Source of the DNA: CAYSPG01 sp964432885
Lineage (GTDB): Bacteria; Bacteroidota; Bacteroidia; AKYH767-A; OLB10
Length of the DNA stretch: 64,000 nt
Assembly: GCA_964432885.1 (NCBI GenBank)
Contig: CAYSPG010000004.1
Location: 167,339 to 231,338, forward strand
Direction: 5' to 3'
Both the position numbers and the translations under genes were made by a program. Numbering within the stretch: position 1 is the stretch's first letter; each line of letters begins with the position of its first letter. The notes under the pieces are model-generated. The model ran no database searches and was not told where the DNA came from. It was given only the letters and a program-made list of their open reading frames with translations. This document shows positions 18,762-27,999 of the stretch, one piece after another.

Positions 18762-20224
18762 CGTATTTTTTTTGTTTTTTCTTTCAGCCAATTATGGTAG
18801 TTAATCAGCCCGGCATCTTCCGATGGGATGGTTTGTTTCTCTTTCAAAAAAGATTTTATTCTTGCGGGTAACGATTTTTTGCGTGATTGATTTGATGTTG
18901 TCATAAGCTGCAATATCTCAATCAATTTTTTTTCCGATTCCAACTCAGGTAATTGAATCAGTTCCTTAAAATCTTTTTTTACCTGTTTCATTTTATACTC
19001 AAGCGTATCAGTATCTCCTAATTCGTGTCGTGTTATCAAATCGGCAATTGCAATTTTAAATCGCAACGATGCATCTGCTTCCTTATAATCTTTTAACATG
19101 TATAGCTTGGTAAGATTTTTTGCTGCTTTATGAAAATCTTTTAAGTCAAACCAAATGGTAAACAGATTTAGGTAAATAAAACGCTGGTAAAATAAATTGC
19201 TTTTTAGCTTATCATTTTCTTTCAGCTCTTCCAATATTTCAATAGCCCTGGCACCATTAAGCTGCGAATAATTTATAACCTGCGAATTGTAATAATAAAA
19301 CAGGTACTTATCATACAGCATATTGCCAAACTCTTTCATGCTTTTGTGCAACACTTCGGCAAACTCAAGCGACTTGTTTAGTTTCCCGTTTTTATAAAGC
19401 GAATTAATAATGTAAACCAACATTTGTAATTTGCTGTCATGATTATTTTTCGAAAACAATTTTTCTTTTAAAAAAGTACGGTAGGTTTTCAGTAAGTAAT
19501 CTTCAAGCACTTTGTATTGATGCTTTTGCAAAAGAACCTGGCTTACGGCATTGTAAATTCTAAACCGTAATTGCGGGCTGCGCAGCAATGTTTTATCAGC
19601 AGTAAAATCGTTAATGGTTTTTTCAAGCAAATTTAAAATGGGGTTTTCGCCCGCTGTATAATTCTGTGTAACTTTTAACCGGTAGGTTACAGCAGCCAAA
19701 ATATCATCAATAGCGCGAACCGAATTTAATTTCTTTTGGTTCTCTTTTCTTTTCTCAATGTACTCTTCGGGATTTATAGAAATCATTTCGCGCGAAAGGC
19801 GTATAAACTCACCATAAATAATGTCAAGCAACTCATGGTTTTCTATCGACTGTGCTTTGCTTTCGGCTTTGCGCAAAAAATAATTTGCAGGCTTTATAGA
19901 ATTTTTATTCAGGTAAAATTTTACCAGTGCAAGCAGCCTGAATATGTACACTATGGTTTCATCATCAAAATGCTGTATGGTAAGGCTTTTGTTTACCTCG
20001 CGCATCAAACGGTTTTTTAACCTGTAAAACGAGTTTTTTTCCTTGCTTTTGTATAAGCGGGTAAAAATTTTTTCCTCGTCAAAGTTTTCGCCCGACCTGC
20101 GTATGTAATCAAACAATAAAACATCTTTCCTGTCATCTTCGGTTTCGATGCGGCTTAAGTACATTTTAAAAAACCGAACCTGTTCTTTGTTTAAGCCGTT
20201 AATAATGTGATTTAAAATATCCAT
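18758..20224 (-). CDS. Hypothetical all-helical (TPR-like) protein
   Basis: 488 residues with no signal peptide or membrane segment, so cytoplasmic. The sequence is almost wholly amphipathic helix in irregular TPR/HAT-like pairs (RLLALVKFYLNKNSIKPANY, LNLFTIWFDLKDFHKAAKNL), rich in Lys, Leu and Tyr. Long proteins of this kind recur in Bacteroidota without a known function; a scaffold role is possible. The start MDILNHIINGLNKEQVRFF is convincing and comes 33 bp after an A/T-rich promoter-like stretch. It converges with, and overlaps by 4 bp, the hybrid kinase gene, so the two mRNAs have complementary 3' ends. Confidence 0.7.
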   Translation of the reverse strand: MDILNHIINGLNKEQVRFFKMYLSRIETEDDRKDVLLFDYIRRSGENFDEEKIFTRLYKSKEKNSFYRLKNRLMREVNKSLTIQHFDDETIVYIFRLLALVKFYLNKNSIKPANYFLRKAESKAQSIENHELLDIIYGEFIRLSREMISINPEEYIEKRKENQKKLNSVRAIDDILAAVTYRLKVTQNYTAGENPILNLLEKTINDFTADKTLLRSPQLRFRIYNAVSQVLLQKHQYKVLEDYLLKTYRTFLKEKLFSKNNHDSKLQMLVYIINSLYKNGKLNKSLEFAEVLHKSMKEFGNMLYDKYLFYYYNSQVINYSQLNGARAIEILEELKENDKLKSNLFYQRFIYLNLFTIWFDLKDFHKAAKNLTKLYMLKDYKEADASLRFKIAIADLITRHELGDTDTLEYKMKQVKKDFKELIQLPELESEKKLIEILQLMTTSNQSRKKSLPARIKSFLKEKQTIPSEDAGLINYHNWLKEKTKKIR

Positions 20225-20332
20225 ATCAATTTTAAGCGGGTAAGAAAAAACAAAAATACATTTCCGTGTTCATGTAACAAAATGTATCTTCGGTGTGTCT
20301 AAAATGAAATTATTACACATTCAATTAAAGCT

Positions 20333-21064
20333 ATGACAAAAAGAAAAAGCATTTTGCTGCCTGCCATCATTTTTTTGCAAGTGGTTTTTGTGCAGGCATT
20401 TGGTCAAATAGTTACTTCGGATAGTTTGCGCATTGAAGCTATTTCAGTTGCATATCCACAATGTCCCGACTCGGCTTACGAAGGCCAGGGCTACCAGGGC
20501 ATTGCAGTGCTGGTGCGCAACCTGCAAACCGATTCGGCTTTTTATGGTGCGCTGGGTATTCACCTACTATCTGTTGATTCATTGGGTGGATTTGCCGAGG
20601 ATACACTTATTCCAATGGGTGGTACTTCATATACCATATTACCAGGTATGGCTGTAAATGTATTCTTAAATGGCACTTATAATTTTTCATCTGTAAACTA
20701 CCGGCAGGGTAGCAATGTGGTGGTGGTGTGGCCCGTAGTTCAAATTGGGGTACCACAATATATTGACACATTAACCACCTGTGTTTACTTTGTTAAACTT
20801 AGCGATGTTAGTGAAGATGAAATAGAAAACAGTTATTTATCTGTGTTTCCTAATCCGGCTTCTGATTTTATTACCATAACTGAACAAGGTAAAAACTTAA
20901 TTGAAAACGTAAGAATTTATGATACTGCCGGTCGGTTGGTTATATCTCCGCTTTGGGATGACAGTAAAAAAATAAATGTCGCATTCATTGTGCCCGGCAT
21001 TTATGTGCTGGAAATTACAACATCAGGCAATCAAAAAATACGAAAGAAGTTTTTTAAAAAGTAG
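20333..21064 (+). CDS. Small T9SS type A secreted protein
   Basis: 243 residues. Signal peptide 1-25 (ends QAFGQ), then one beta-sandwich domain (~28-160) that resembles CARDB/DUF11-like domains (GIAVLVRNLQTDSAFYG, GMAVNVFLNGTYNFSS). The C-terminal ~75 residues are a clear T9SS type A sorting domain (VFPNPASDFITI, VRIYDTAGRLV, VPGIYVLEI). It should be secreted across the outer membrane; the target is unknown. It is monocistronic and followed by an 81-bp gap with simple-word repeats. Confidence 0.8.
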   Translation: MTKRKSILLPAIIFLQVVFVQAFGQIVTSDSLRIEAISVAYPQCPDSAYEGQGYQGIAVLVRNLQTDSAFYGALGIHLLSVDSLGGFAEDTLIPMGGTSYTILPGMAVNVFLNGTYNFSSVNYRQGSNVVVVWPVVQIGVPQYIDTLTTCVYFVKLSDVSEDEIENSYLSVFPNPASDFITITEQGKNLIENVRIYDTAGRLVISPLWDDSKKINVAFIVPGIYVLEITTSGNQKIRKKFFKK

Positions 21065-21145
21065 GCAGTTTGCAATTGGCAGTTAGCATAAAGCAACTTG
21101 TCGATTGGTAAATTCGAATGATTCGTTATCCGTACTTTTGTTTTT

Positions 21146-21814
21146 ATGCTTTATCTGGTACCCACACCCATTGGAAATTTAGAAGACATAACACTTCGCG
21201 CGCTTGCTGTTTTAAAGGATGCCGAAATTATTTTAGCTGAAGATACACGCACTGCATCGGTATTGTTAAAGCATTTTGGTATTGATAAGAAAGTGTATGC
21301 CCACCATCAGCATAACGAACATGCGGCCGTAGCACAAATTATTAAATGGCTTAAGGAAGAAAAAAAAGTAGCGCTGATAAGTGATGCCGGCACACCTGCA
21401 ATTTCTGATCCCGGTTTTTTATTAACCCGTGCCTGTATCGAAAATGATATTGATGTAATTTGCCTGCCTGGTGCCACGGCTTTTGTTCCTGCATTGGTAA
21501 CATCTGGAATTCCGTGTAACAGTTTTGTGTTTGAAGGTTTTTTGCCTGTGAAAAAAGGCCGCAAAACAAAACTTGATTCATTAAAAAATGAAACACGCAC
21601 GATGATTTTTTATGAATCGCCACATAAAATTTTAAAAACGCTGGAAGAGTTTACACAAGTGTTTGGCGAAAACCGAAGAGCATGTGTAGCACGCGAGATT
21701 TCAAAACTATTTGAAGAAAAAAAACGGGGTGCGCTAAAAGGACTGCTTGAATATTATACCGCACATCCACCTAAAGGTGAGATTGTGGTGGTGGTTGCCG
21801 GAAGAGAGGAATAA
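21146..21814 (+). CDS. rsmI: 16S rRNA (cytidine-1402 2'-O)-methyltransferase
   Basis: 222 residues, the compact form found in this phylum (E. coli RsmI has 286). The N-terminus LYLVPTPIGNLEDITLRAL is the SAM-dependent tetrapyrrole-methylase-fold signature. Also visible are ILAEDTRTASVLLKHF, VALISDAGTPAISDPG (SAM loop) and FEGFLPVKKGRK. It methylates the ribose of C1402 in the ribosomal P site, acting with RsmH (not present here). It converges on the next T9SS gene with only 5 bp between stops. Confidence 0.95.
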   Translation: MLYLVPTPIGNLEDITLRALAVLKDAEIILAEDTRTASVLLKHFGIDKKVYAHHQHNEHAAVAQIIKWLKEEKKVALISDAGTPAISDPGFLLTRACIENDIDVICLPGATAFVPALVTSGIPCNSFVFEGFLPVKKGRKTKLDSLKNETRTMIFYESPHKILKTLEEFTQVFGENRRACVAREISKLFEEKKRGALKGLLEYYTAHPPKGEIVVVVAGREE

Positions 21815-21819
21815 CTAAA

Positions 21820-24723
21820 TTACTTTAACACAACTATTTTTCCGGTTCGTGTAAAATCACCTGTTTTAATTTTTATAAAATATGTTCCGTTTGAAAAGGG
21901 ATTCAGGTCAATTAAAATTTTACGGCTGTTGGTTTTTGTTTCGTGCAACAATGTTTTGCCTGAAATATCGGCAATAGAAATTTCTGTGCTCTTATAAATT
22001 TCAGGTAAATCAATTTGAAGATTATTGCTTGCAGGATTTGGATAAATGTAAATATCATTTTGTCTGGCAACCGAACTTAAACTAACTGTGGTTACCTGAT
22101 AACATGCTGATGTATCTGAGCAACCACCTTGCTCAACAATAACTGCATAGTTGCCGTTTGCAACTGCCGTATAACTTTGAGATGTTGCACCGGAAATAAC
22201 ATTTCCAGTGGCGCAATTTATCCATTGGTAATTTGATGCTGTTGCTGTTGCAGTTAATGTAATGCCGTTTAGTGTTACAGATGTATCGGCATTTTGAAGC
22301 GAGTTTACAATTGTATTAGCAACCGAATTGGTTAACACACCATCATTATAGTCAAGCAAAATGTAGGCTTTGTTTTGTACAGGAGTTCCATCGGGTGTCA
22401 AAGAGTCGGCTGTTATTTCATAAATAATAAAACCATTGCTTGCCTGTTGATTGGTTCCGCTGTCGGGTAGATTAATATTGTCAAATCTGAATTTTACAAA
22501 GTTGCCCGGCAGCAATTCGGTAATGTAAGTATGACTTGCCGAAATTACTCTGAGTGAATTTATGTTTAGCGCCACATCTATCGAATCTAAAATTACTGCG
22601 TTAAATGCTGTGGTGTCACCCGTATTTTGAAATCGGATGGTGTAAGTGAGCGGTTGGTTTTTTAAAACAAAATTATCGGTGCACTCCCCAATAGGGTAAA
22701 CTTTTTTATCGTTAGGGTCATAAGATGTTACAGCATTAAAGCAATAATTTTTTTTGTTGTTGGTGGTATCAACATCATTTGCCTGTGGATATATTTCGGT
22801 ATAAAAACAAACATCATTATTTGTGTTTAGCGATGTATCGGAAGCCAATGTTACTGTTATCACTTTATCATTTACGCCATACACCAAGTTGTAAAATGCC
22901 CAATAAATGGAATCGCCAATTGAAAACAGCGGGGGAGGATTTGAACTTACAAAAGATGTGTTAGAATCAATATCTAAAATAATGTAACCGTTTGTGGGCA
23001 CACATCCGTTGTTGGTTCCCACCAAAGTAACAGTTGTATTTTGCCCCGTCACAAATGGAGGTGATACCATGTTTATTTCAAGGTCAAACTGATTTTGATA
23101 ATGCGTGCTATCAATTATTAATGAAGTATGGTGAGTGCAACCTTTGTTATCTGTTACAGTTGCAGTAAAAATTCCACCTTGAGTAAAAGTTGCAACCGAA
23201 TCAAATGTTGTGGGTGTTGTATTCCATGTGTATTGATAAGGTGGTGTTCCGTTTATTGCATGTGCTATTGCATAACCTGAGTTAACACAAGTTAAATCGG
23301 TGGCGCTATCAATTAATAGTGCAAGGTTGTTGCAGGTATCGGGGCTGAGTTTTAGTAAATATGAATTCCAACCAATGCCACTATTAAGCAGATAATAGTT
23401 AGTGCTCGGGTCAGCATCCATTATGCCTTGGTACATGCCAATTGTGTAAAGGTTGTTAGCTGCGTCAATAGAAATAACATTTTGATTTGCATTAGCACTA
23501 ACAAATTGAAAAGCCCTTAACAAGTTTCCGGAATCGCTTAACTTTAATATGTAAAAACCCGGGCCATTTTGTGATGGTAAAAGAGAAACAGCGGGTCCAG
23601 GGTCAGCATCAAATTGACCTTGACAACCGCCAGCTAAATAAATATTTGCTTCATCATCAACTACTACATCCCAACCAAAAACTGTTGCATTTTGTCCAAT
23701 ACCATGCGCCCATTTAAAATTATCTGCGCTATCGAGTTTTAGAATAAAGGCATCGGAATATTGAGAGCCTGGTAGCGTATAATAACCCGCGCCCGGGTCA
23801 TAATCAAGTGAATCAACGTGGCTGCCTACAGCGATAAAACTAAGATCTTTATCTACAATGGTACGAAAAGGTGGTGATCCAATTTGCATCGCCTTTATAA
23901 AATTACCAGATGTATCAATTTTACAAATAAAACCTTGTCCGTTATTTGAAAAGAGATTAGTTGTTCCCGGACCGGGATCAAAGTCATAATAAGTTCCGCC
24001 AAAATATCCCGACAAATAAATAAAGCCATTGGGATGATAGATTACATTTTGTCCACCAGCAATGGGGCAGTAATCGGCTACAAATTGAAAGGTGCCTAAC
24101 TCATTAATTTTTAACAAAAACACATCGGTACTTGCCTGTAACAGTGTGTTCAAATAAAAAGTGCCAGAACCAATATCAAAATCAACAGTATCTCTAAATT
24201 CTCCGGTGCAGTAAATGTTGTTATGGGCATCCGTGCAAATAGAATATATATTGTCGTGACTTGCGCCTCCGAAACTACCAGCCCATAAAAAATTTCCATT
24301 GGCATCTAACTTAGTTATGTAGGCATCATTGTATCCATTGCTAATTAACATTTGTGTGTTTGAGTTAATGTAAATAGTATCCATAAAATTACCAGCCATA
24401 ATAATGTTGCCATTCAAATCAGTTATTAATTCCGTTTGAAAATATTTACCTTTAAAAGACTTAATCCAAACTAAATTTCCACCAGTATCTAATTTCTGTA
24501 AGTAAAATGCTCCGTCTAACAGTGCATTTAAATTATATGTTCCGGGCCCGGGATCAAAATCATTGGTTCCATTATACCAACCGCATTGAAATATATTTCC
24601 AGCACTATCGCAAATTAGCTCCCGAGTATTCGTGTTGCTTGTTTGCGCCCATTCAAACTGCTGCGAAAAAGCTACATTGAATTGCGTGATAAAAAACAAA
24701 CAAACAGTAAAAAATCGTTTCAT
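21820..24723 (-). CDS. Large T9SS type A protein with SBBP-like beta-propeller and DUF11-like domains
   Basis: 967 residues. Signal peptide 1-20, then a beta-propeller (~22-465) of eight or so repeats with the core DFDPGPG...Y and KLDTxGNxxW, like SBBP/NHL-type repeats. An Ig/PKD-like unit follows (~475-545), then DUF11-type domains (~545-790) including SYDPNDKKVYPIGEC and LTYTIRFQNTGDTTAFNAVI, typical of T9SS surface proteins. After one Ig-like unit (~800-870) comes the type A sorting domain (YIYPNPASNNLQIDL, then NGTYFIKI). Exposure at the outer surface is expected. No catalytic motif is seen. Confidence 0.88.
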   Translation of the reverse strand: MKRFFTVCLFFITQFNVAFSQQFEWAQTSNTNTRELICDSAGNIFQCGWYNGTNDFDPGPGTYNLNALLDGAFYLQKLDTGGNLVWIKSFKGKYFQTELITDLNGNIIMAGNFMDTIYINSNTQMLISNGYNDAYITKLDANGNFLWAGSFGGASHDNIYSICTDAHNNIYCTGEFRDTVDFDIGSGTFYLNTLLQASTDVFLLKINELGTFQFVADYCPIAGGQNVIYHPNGFIYLSGYFGGTYYDFDPGPGTTNLFSNNGQGFICKIDTSGNFIKAMQIGSPPFRTIVDKDLSFIAVGSHVDSLDYDPGAGYYTLPGSQYSDAFILKLDSADNFKWAHGIGQNATVFGWDVVVDDEANIYLAGGCQGQFDADPGPAVSLLPSQNGPGFYILKLSDSGNLLRAFQFVSANANQNVISIDAANNLYTIGMYQGIMDADPSTNYYLLNSGIGWNSYLLKLSPDTCNNLALLIDSATDLTCVNSGYAIAHAINGTPPYQYTWNTTPTTFDSVATFTQGGIFTATVTDNKGCTHHTSLIIDSTHYQNQFDLEINMVSPPFVTGQNTTVTLVGTNNGCVPTNGYIILDIDSNTSFVSSNPPPLFSIGDSIYWAFYNLVYGVNDKVITVTLASDTSLNTNNDVCFYTEIYPQANDVDTTNNKKNYCFNAVTSYDPNDKKVYPIGECTDNFVLKNQPLTYTIRFQNTGDTTAFNAVILDSIDVALNINSLRVISASHTYITELLPGNFVKFRFDNINLPDSGTNQQASNGFIIYEITADSLTPDGTPVQNKAYILLDYNDGVLTNSVANTIVNSLQNADTSVTLNGITLTATATASNYQWINCATGNVISGATSQSYTAVANGNYAVIVEQGGCSDTSACYQVTTVSLSSVARQNDIYIYPNPASNNLQIDLPEIYKSTEISIADISGKTLLHETKTNSRKILIDLNPFSNGTYFIKIKTGDFTRTGKIVVLK

Positions 24724-24890
24724 CAGTTCTTGTTTAAGTTATAATAGTATAGGGCTGAACTTGAAAAGCCATTTAATGAGATGTAAAAATATAATAATAA
24801 AATCGAAAACGGATGCGGTAATGAAAAAGAAAAATTAAAGTGTATTTGGAATCACTCTATTGGACAAAAAAAACCTAAAATTTATTTTAC

Positions 24891-26027
24891 TTAATTTTTC
24901 TCAGCTTCGCTTTGCAGCATAAGCGCCTCCACATAAAAACGCGCAGCCCAGTTTGGAATATCGTATGCGCAGTAACCACCGCTAACCGGCCACGAGCCTG
25001 ATATGCCACCGTTAACATAAGGTGATGGAGAAACAAGCTGTTTGGTTTTTACATAATCTAAAAGTTTGTTGGCGGTTTCTAAAAAAGTTTTGTTTCCTGT
25101 GTGTTTATAAAGTACAAAGCCAAGTTTGCTAAGTTGGCAATTACCAGTAAGGCAACAGTAATTTACTTCGGCATGCCAACTGTCGTTTATTTGTCCGGCA
25201 AGGTAACCATCATCATGCGTTAAGGCCGCAATGTTTTCGTAGCTGCGCGAAAGTTTTTGAATCCACGCTTCATTTTTTAATTCGATGGCTGCGGCCAGTA
25301 TGCCGTACATACCGTAGCTAATGGTGTGTGTGGTTGGCACCTCGGTGCTGCTAAAACCGTTGTCTTTAAAATACCCGTTTTGTTTTTGCAGCGATAAGGC
25401 AAACTCAATGTTTTTTAATCCTGCATCTGTAAATCTTTTATCGCCCGTAACGTTTCCTAATTTTAAAAGGCCATACGCAGAGCGTGTGTTTGAGCTAAGC
25501 TGGTGCAGAGTAAATTGTCGCCAGGCACCGTCAGCATCCTGCACCTTTAGCAACCACTCGGCACTTGCCACTGCCGACAAAAGCGCCCGCTCGCTTTTTT
25601 TGTAATCGTAATAATGCAGCAGCCCTAAAATAATTTGCCCGTTATTGAATACGCGTGGAGGCTGATTTAAAAAATCGCCATACGAGCCGGGAAAAGTTCC
25701 GTCCTTGCGTTGAACGGTAATAAGCCATTGGGCAAGGTTATCTATTACGGCATCATCTCCAAAAACATTTTTATAAATAGTGTTGTAATTTTTTTCTATA
25801 TCAATAAGTGTGTGTATCCAAAAAGCGGTGGAGCCGGGATAGGCAGCAAAAAATTTATTAAACAGCATTGAGTATTTTGCCGAGCTTCCACCTTCGGGCA
25901 AAAGTGTTTTGCTAAACCATGTAAGCGCAAGTTCTATGCGTTCATCGTTTGATAAATCTAAGTGAATGGTTTGCGAAGTAAAGTTGAGATAGCGAAGGCG
26001 GAGGTGAGAAAAAATTTTGCCAATCAT
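24891..26027 (-). CDS. Alpha/alpha-toroid protein in the polysaccharide region
   Basis: 378 residues from ATG 26027 (MIGKIFSHLRLRYLNF). An in-frame ATG 24 codons earlier lies within the hairpin repeat at 26040-26115 and would encode repeat sequence, so it is rejected. No signal peptide, so cytoplasmic. The body has repeated helical-hairpin motifs of six-hairpin toroids (LAQWLITVQRKDGTFPGSYG, SAEWLLKVQDADGAWRQF, NIEFALSLQKQNGYFKDNG), plus HAEVNYCCLTGNCQ near residue 295. This fold covers glycoside hydrolases, epimerases and terpene cyclases; the Trp/Gly-rich loops suggest a sugar-binding groove. Same-strand location downstream of the exporter and the Wzc-like kinase suggests work on a capsule or exopolysaccharide intermediate. 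Confidence 0.65.
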   Translation of the reverse strand: MIGKIFSHLRLRYLNFTSQTIHLDLSNDERIELALTWFSKTLLPEGGSSAKYSMLFNKFFAAYPGSTAFWIHTLIDIEKNYNTIYKNVFGDDAVIDNLAQWLITVQRKDGTFPGSYGDFLNQPPRVFNNGQIILGLLHYYDYKKSERALLSAVASAEWLLKVQDADGAWRQFTLHQLSSNTRSAYGLLKLGNVTGDKRFTDAGLKNIEFALSLQKQNGYFKDNGFSSTEVPTTHTISYGMYGILAAAIELKNEAWIQKLSRSYENIAALTHDDGYLAGQINDSWHAEVNYCCLTGNCQLSKLGFVLYKHTGNKTFLETANKLLDYVKTKQLVSPSPYVNGGISGSWPVSGGYCAYDIPNWAARFYVEALMLQSEAEKN

Positions 26028-26039
26028 TGCAGCGTGTTG

Positions 26040-26115
26040 GTTTGCGGTTTGAAGTTTGCGGTTTGAAGTTAAGAGGTGCTTACTAACCTCAAACCACAAA
26101 CTTCAAACCTCAAAC
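26040..26115. repeat. Imperfect 31-bp hairpin built of TTTGAAG words
   Basis: Arms 26040-26070 and 26085-26115 pair with a few mismatches (23 of 25 in the core) around a 14-nt loop. It lies just after the exporter stop and before the toroid gene, on the same transcript. There is no T-run after it on the minus strand, so it is not a clear terminator; it may stabilise or process the mRNA. The inner word recurs inverted at 27918. Confidence 0.6.
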
Positions 26116-26119
26116 TTTT

Positions 26120-27913
26120 TTATAAAACTTTTTCAAGCAGTTCGTTGTAGCTGAATATGCCTGAAATTTCACCGTCTTTAAGTTCGTAAATGCGGTCGCA
26201 GTTTTTTAATGTGGTAATACGGTGTGCAATAATAAAAATAGTTTTGTTAGTGTTGCTTAATGAGTCTATTGCTTCGGTTACCTCTTGCTCGGTTTGCGTA
26301 TCCAGTGCGCTGGTGGCCTCGTCAAATACAAGTATTTGTGCATTGCGGTAAAGTGATCGTGCAATGCCGATACGTTGCCGCTGCCCGCCCGAAAGTTTTG
26401 CACCACGCTCGCCTACTTCTGCGTCAACTCCTTTGGGTAGTGAGTTTACAAATGTTTCGAGCGATGCTTGTTTTATTGATAGATTTAAAAGTTTTTCATC
26501 AACCACCTCTTCGCCAAAGGCAACATTTTCTTTTATCGAAGAGTCTATCATAAAAATATCCTGTTTCACATATCCAATTAAGCTGCGCCAGTAATCCATG
26601 TTTTCTTCGTGCAGGGGTTTGCCATCAATATAAATTTCGCCCGCATTTTGCTCGTAAAAACGCAAAAGTATATTCATCAGCGTTGTTTTACCTGAGCCCG
26701 AACTTCCAACAAAGCCAACCTTCTCGCCTTTTTTAACAGTAAAGTTTATGTTTTTTAAAACGGGGTCTTTGGCTTTTGGAAATTTAAACGAAATGTTTTC
26801 GAAACGAATTTCATTGTTAAACGGAATGGGTTTGCTGCGGTCCATTTCGTTTTGTTTTACATACAAATCATTGTAAGCATTCATGTTTTCTATTGCCACC
26901 TGGTTTTTTGCTATCTGCATTACCGAGTTCATAATGCGGTTTAGCGATGGCATTAAGCGGTATGCCGCTGCAGCAAATGCACCCACCATCATTACCACAT
27001 CGCTGTTGCTGTTGTTTATAAATATAGCGTACACAAAAATTACTACTATACCAATGATAGCTACCAGTTCGTATCCGCGAAACGGAATCATGTTTAACAC
27101 GATTGAGTTCATCGAAAGTGTATGATACTCGTTTTGATATTTTAAAAAACGTTTGCGGTAAAAATCAATTTTGTTGGCAAGTTTTATATCCACAAATCCC
27201 ATAATGGAATTATTGATGGCGCTTAATGCCTGTGGAAACATTTCGTTTAATCCGCGCCCAATTTTTTCGTTGCTGTTTTTTACCGACCGGTAAAGCAGTG
27301 CTGTTGATGGGCCAACAATTAGCAATATGAAAAAGAAAAGTTTTACGTCCAGTGCTGCTATACCTATAACTATCAGCAATAAAATAAGTGTTTCAGAAAA
27401 CGTCATCAATATGGGCAGCACCACCCACGACACATACGAGGCAGGATTTTGCTGCACATGATTTATTATATGCCCTGATTTAACATTGGTAAAACTAAAG
27501 TAGGGTAGGGTAAAGTATTTTGAAAACTGGTTTTTGGCAATGTGTGTTGCAAGGTCGCCCATAAAGCGGCCTTCTAAATAATGAACAAACAAGCCAAATG
27601 CGCTTTTAAATACCTGGAACAGTAAAACAGCCGACACAAAAAACAGCATAAAGTTTCTGTCGCTTTCAAAACTAAAAAAATTGAACACCATCTGAAAGTA
27701 CTGGTTGGTATGTATCACTGTAGGTGTGGTAGCAATTTGAACCAGAGGAAGTACTACTGCCAGCCCCACCACATCCAAAAAAGCAGATATGGTTATAAAT
27801 ACACCCAGCACGGCCAGCTTTTTTTTGTGCCTTGGGGCCAGGTGGTCTTTAAGGCTTTGGTAGGTGTGCTGAACTATTTCTTTGGTGGTGTATTTTTTTC
27901 GCTGAATGGACAT
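26120..27913 (-). CDS. ABC exporter, fused membrane and ATPase domains (MsbA/PglK type)
   Basis: 597 residues. Six membrane helices (~30-330) are followed by the nucleotide-binding domain (~350-597): Walker A GSSGSGKTT with Gly403 to Lys409, Q-loop GYVKQDIF, signature LSGGQRQR, Walker B ILVFDEATSALD, H-loop IIAHR. All ATPase motifs are intact, and half-size exporters of this type work as homodimers. Placement between the Wzc-like kinase and a toroid protein suggests it flips a lipid-linked glycan or exports a polymer; lipid A or peptide export cannot be excluded. Upstream spacing to the kinase gene is 86 bp, on the same strand. Confidence 0.9.
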   Translation of the reverse strand: MSIQRKKYTTKEIVQHTYQSLKDHLAPRHKKKLAVLGVFITISAFLDVVGLAVVLPLVQIATTPTVIHTNQYFQMVFNFFSFESDRNFMLFFVSAVLLFQVFKSAFGLFVHYLEGRFMGDLATHIAKNQFSKYFTLPYFSFTNVKSGHIINHVQQNPASYVSWVVLPILMTFSETLILLLIVIGIAALDVKLFFFILLIVGPSTALLYRSVKNSNEKIGRGLNEMFPQALSAINNSIMGFVDIKLANKIDFYRKRFLKYQNEYHTLSMNSIVLNMIPFRGYELVAIIGIVVIFVYAIFINNSNSDVVMMVGAFAAAAYRLMPSLNRIMNSVMQIAKNQVAIENMNAYNDLYVKQNEMDRSKPIPFNNEIRFENISFKFPKAKDPVLKNINFTVKKGEKVGFVGSSGSGKTTLMNILLRFYEQNAGEIYIDGKPLHEENMDYWRSLIGYVKQDIFMIDSSIKENVAFGEEVVDEKLLNLSIKQASLETFVNSLPKGVDAEVGERGAKLSGGQRQRIGIARSLYRNAQILVFDEATSALDTQTEQEVTEAIDSLSNTNKTIFIIAHRITTLKNCDRIYELKDGEISGIFSYNELLEKVL

Positions 27914-27917
27914 GGAA

Positions 27918-27937
27918 GAAGTTTGTGGTTTGAGGTT
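27918..27937 (+). repeat. 20-bp word repeated inverted at 26085-26104
   Basis: GAAGTTTGTGGTTTGAGGTT at this position is the exact reverse complement of 26085-26104, so the exporter gene is bracketed by a perfect inverted repeat about 1.8 kb apart. Confidence 0.75.
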
Positions 27938-27999
27938 TGTTGTTTTGGGTTGCTGTGTGGTTTAAAATTTGTGGTGATTTGCCAATTGCTTTTTGTCAA

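Noticed and set aside
26028..26099. Upstream start giving a 402-residue toroid protein
   Set aside because: The extra 24 residues are encoded by the TTTGAAG-word hairpin repeat and add nothing family-like; ATG 26027 is better.
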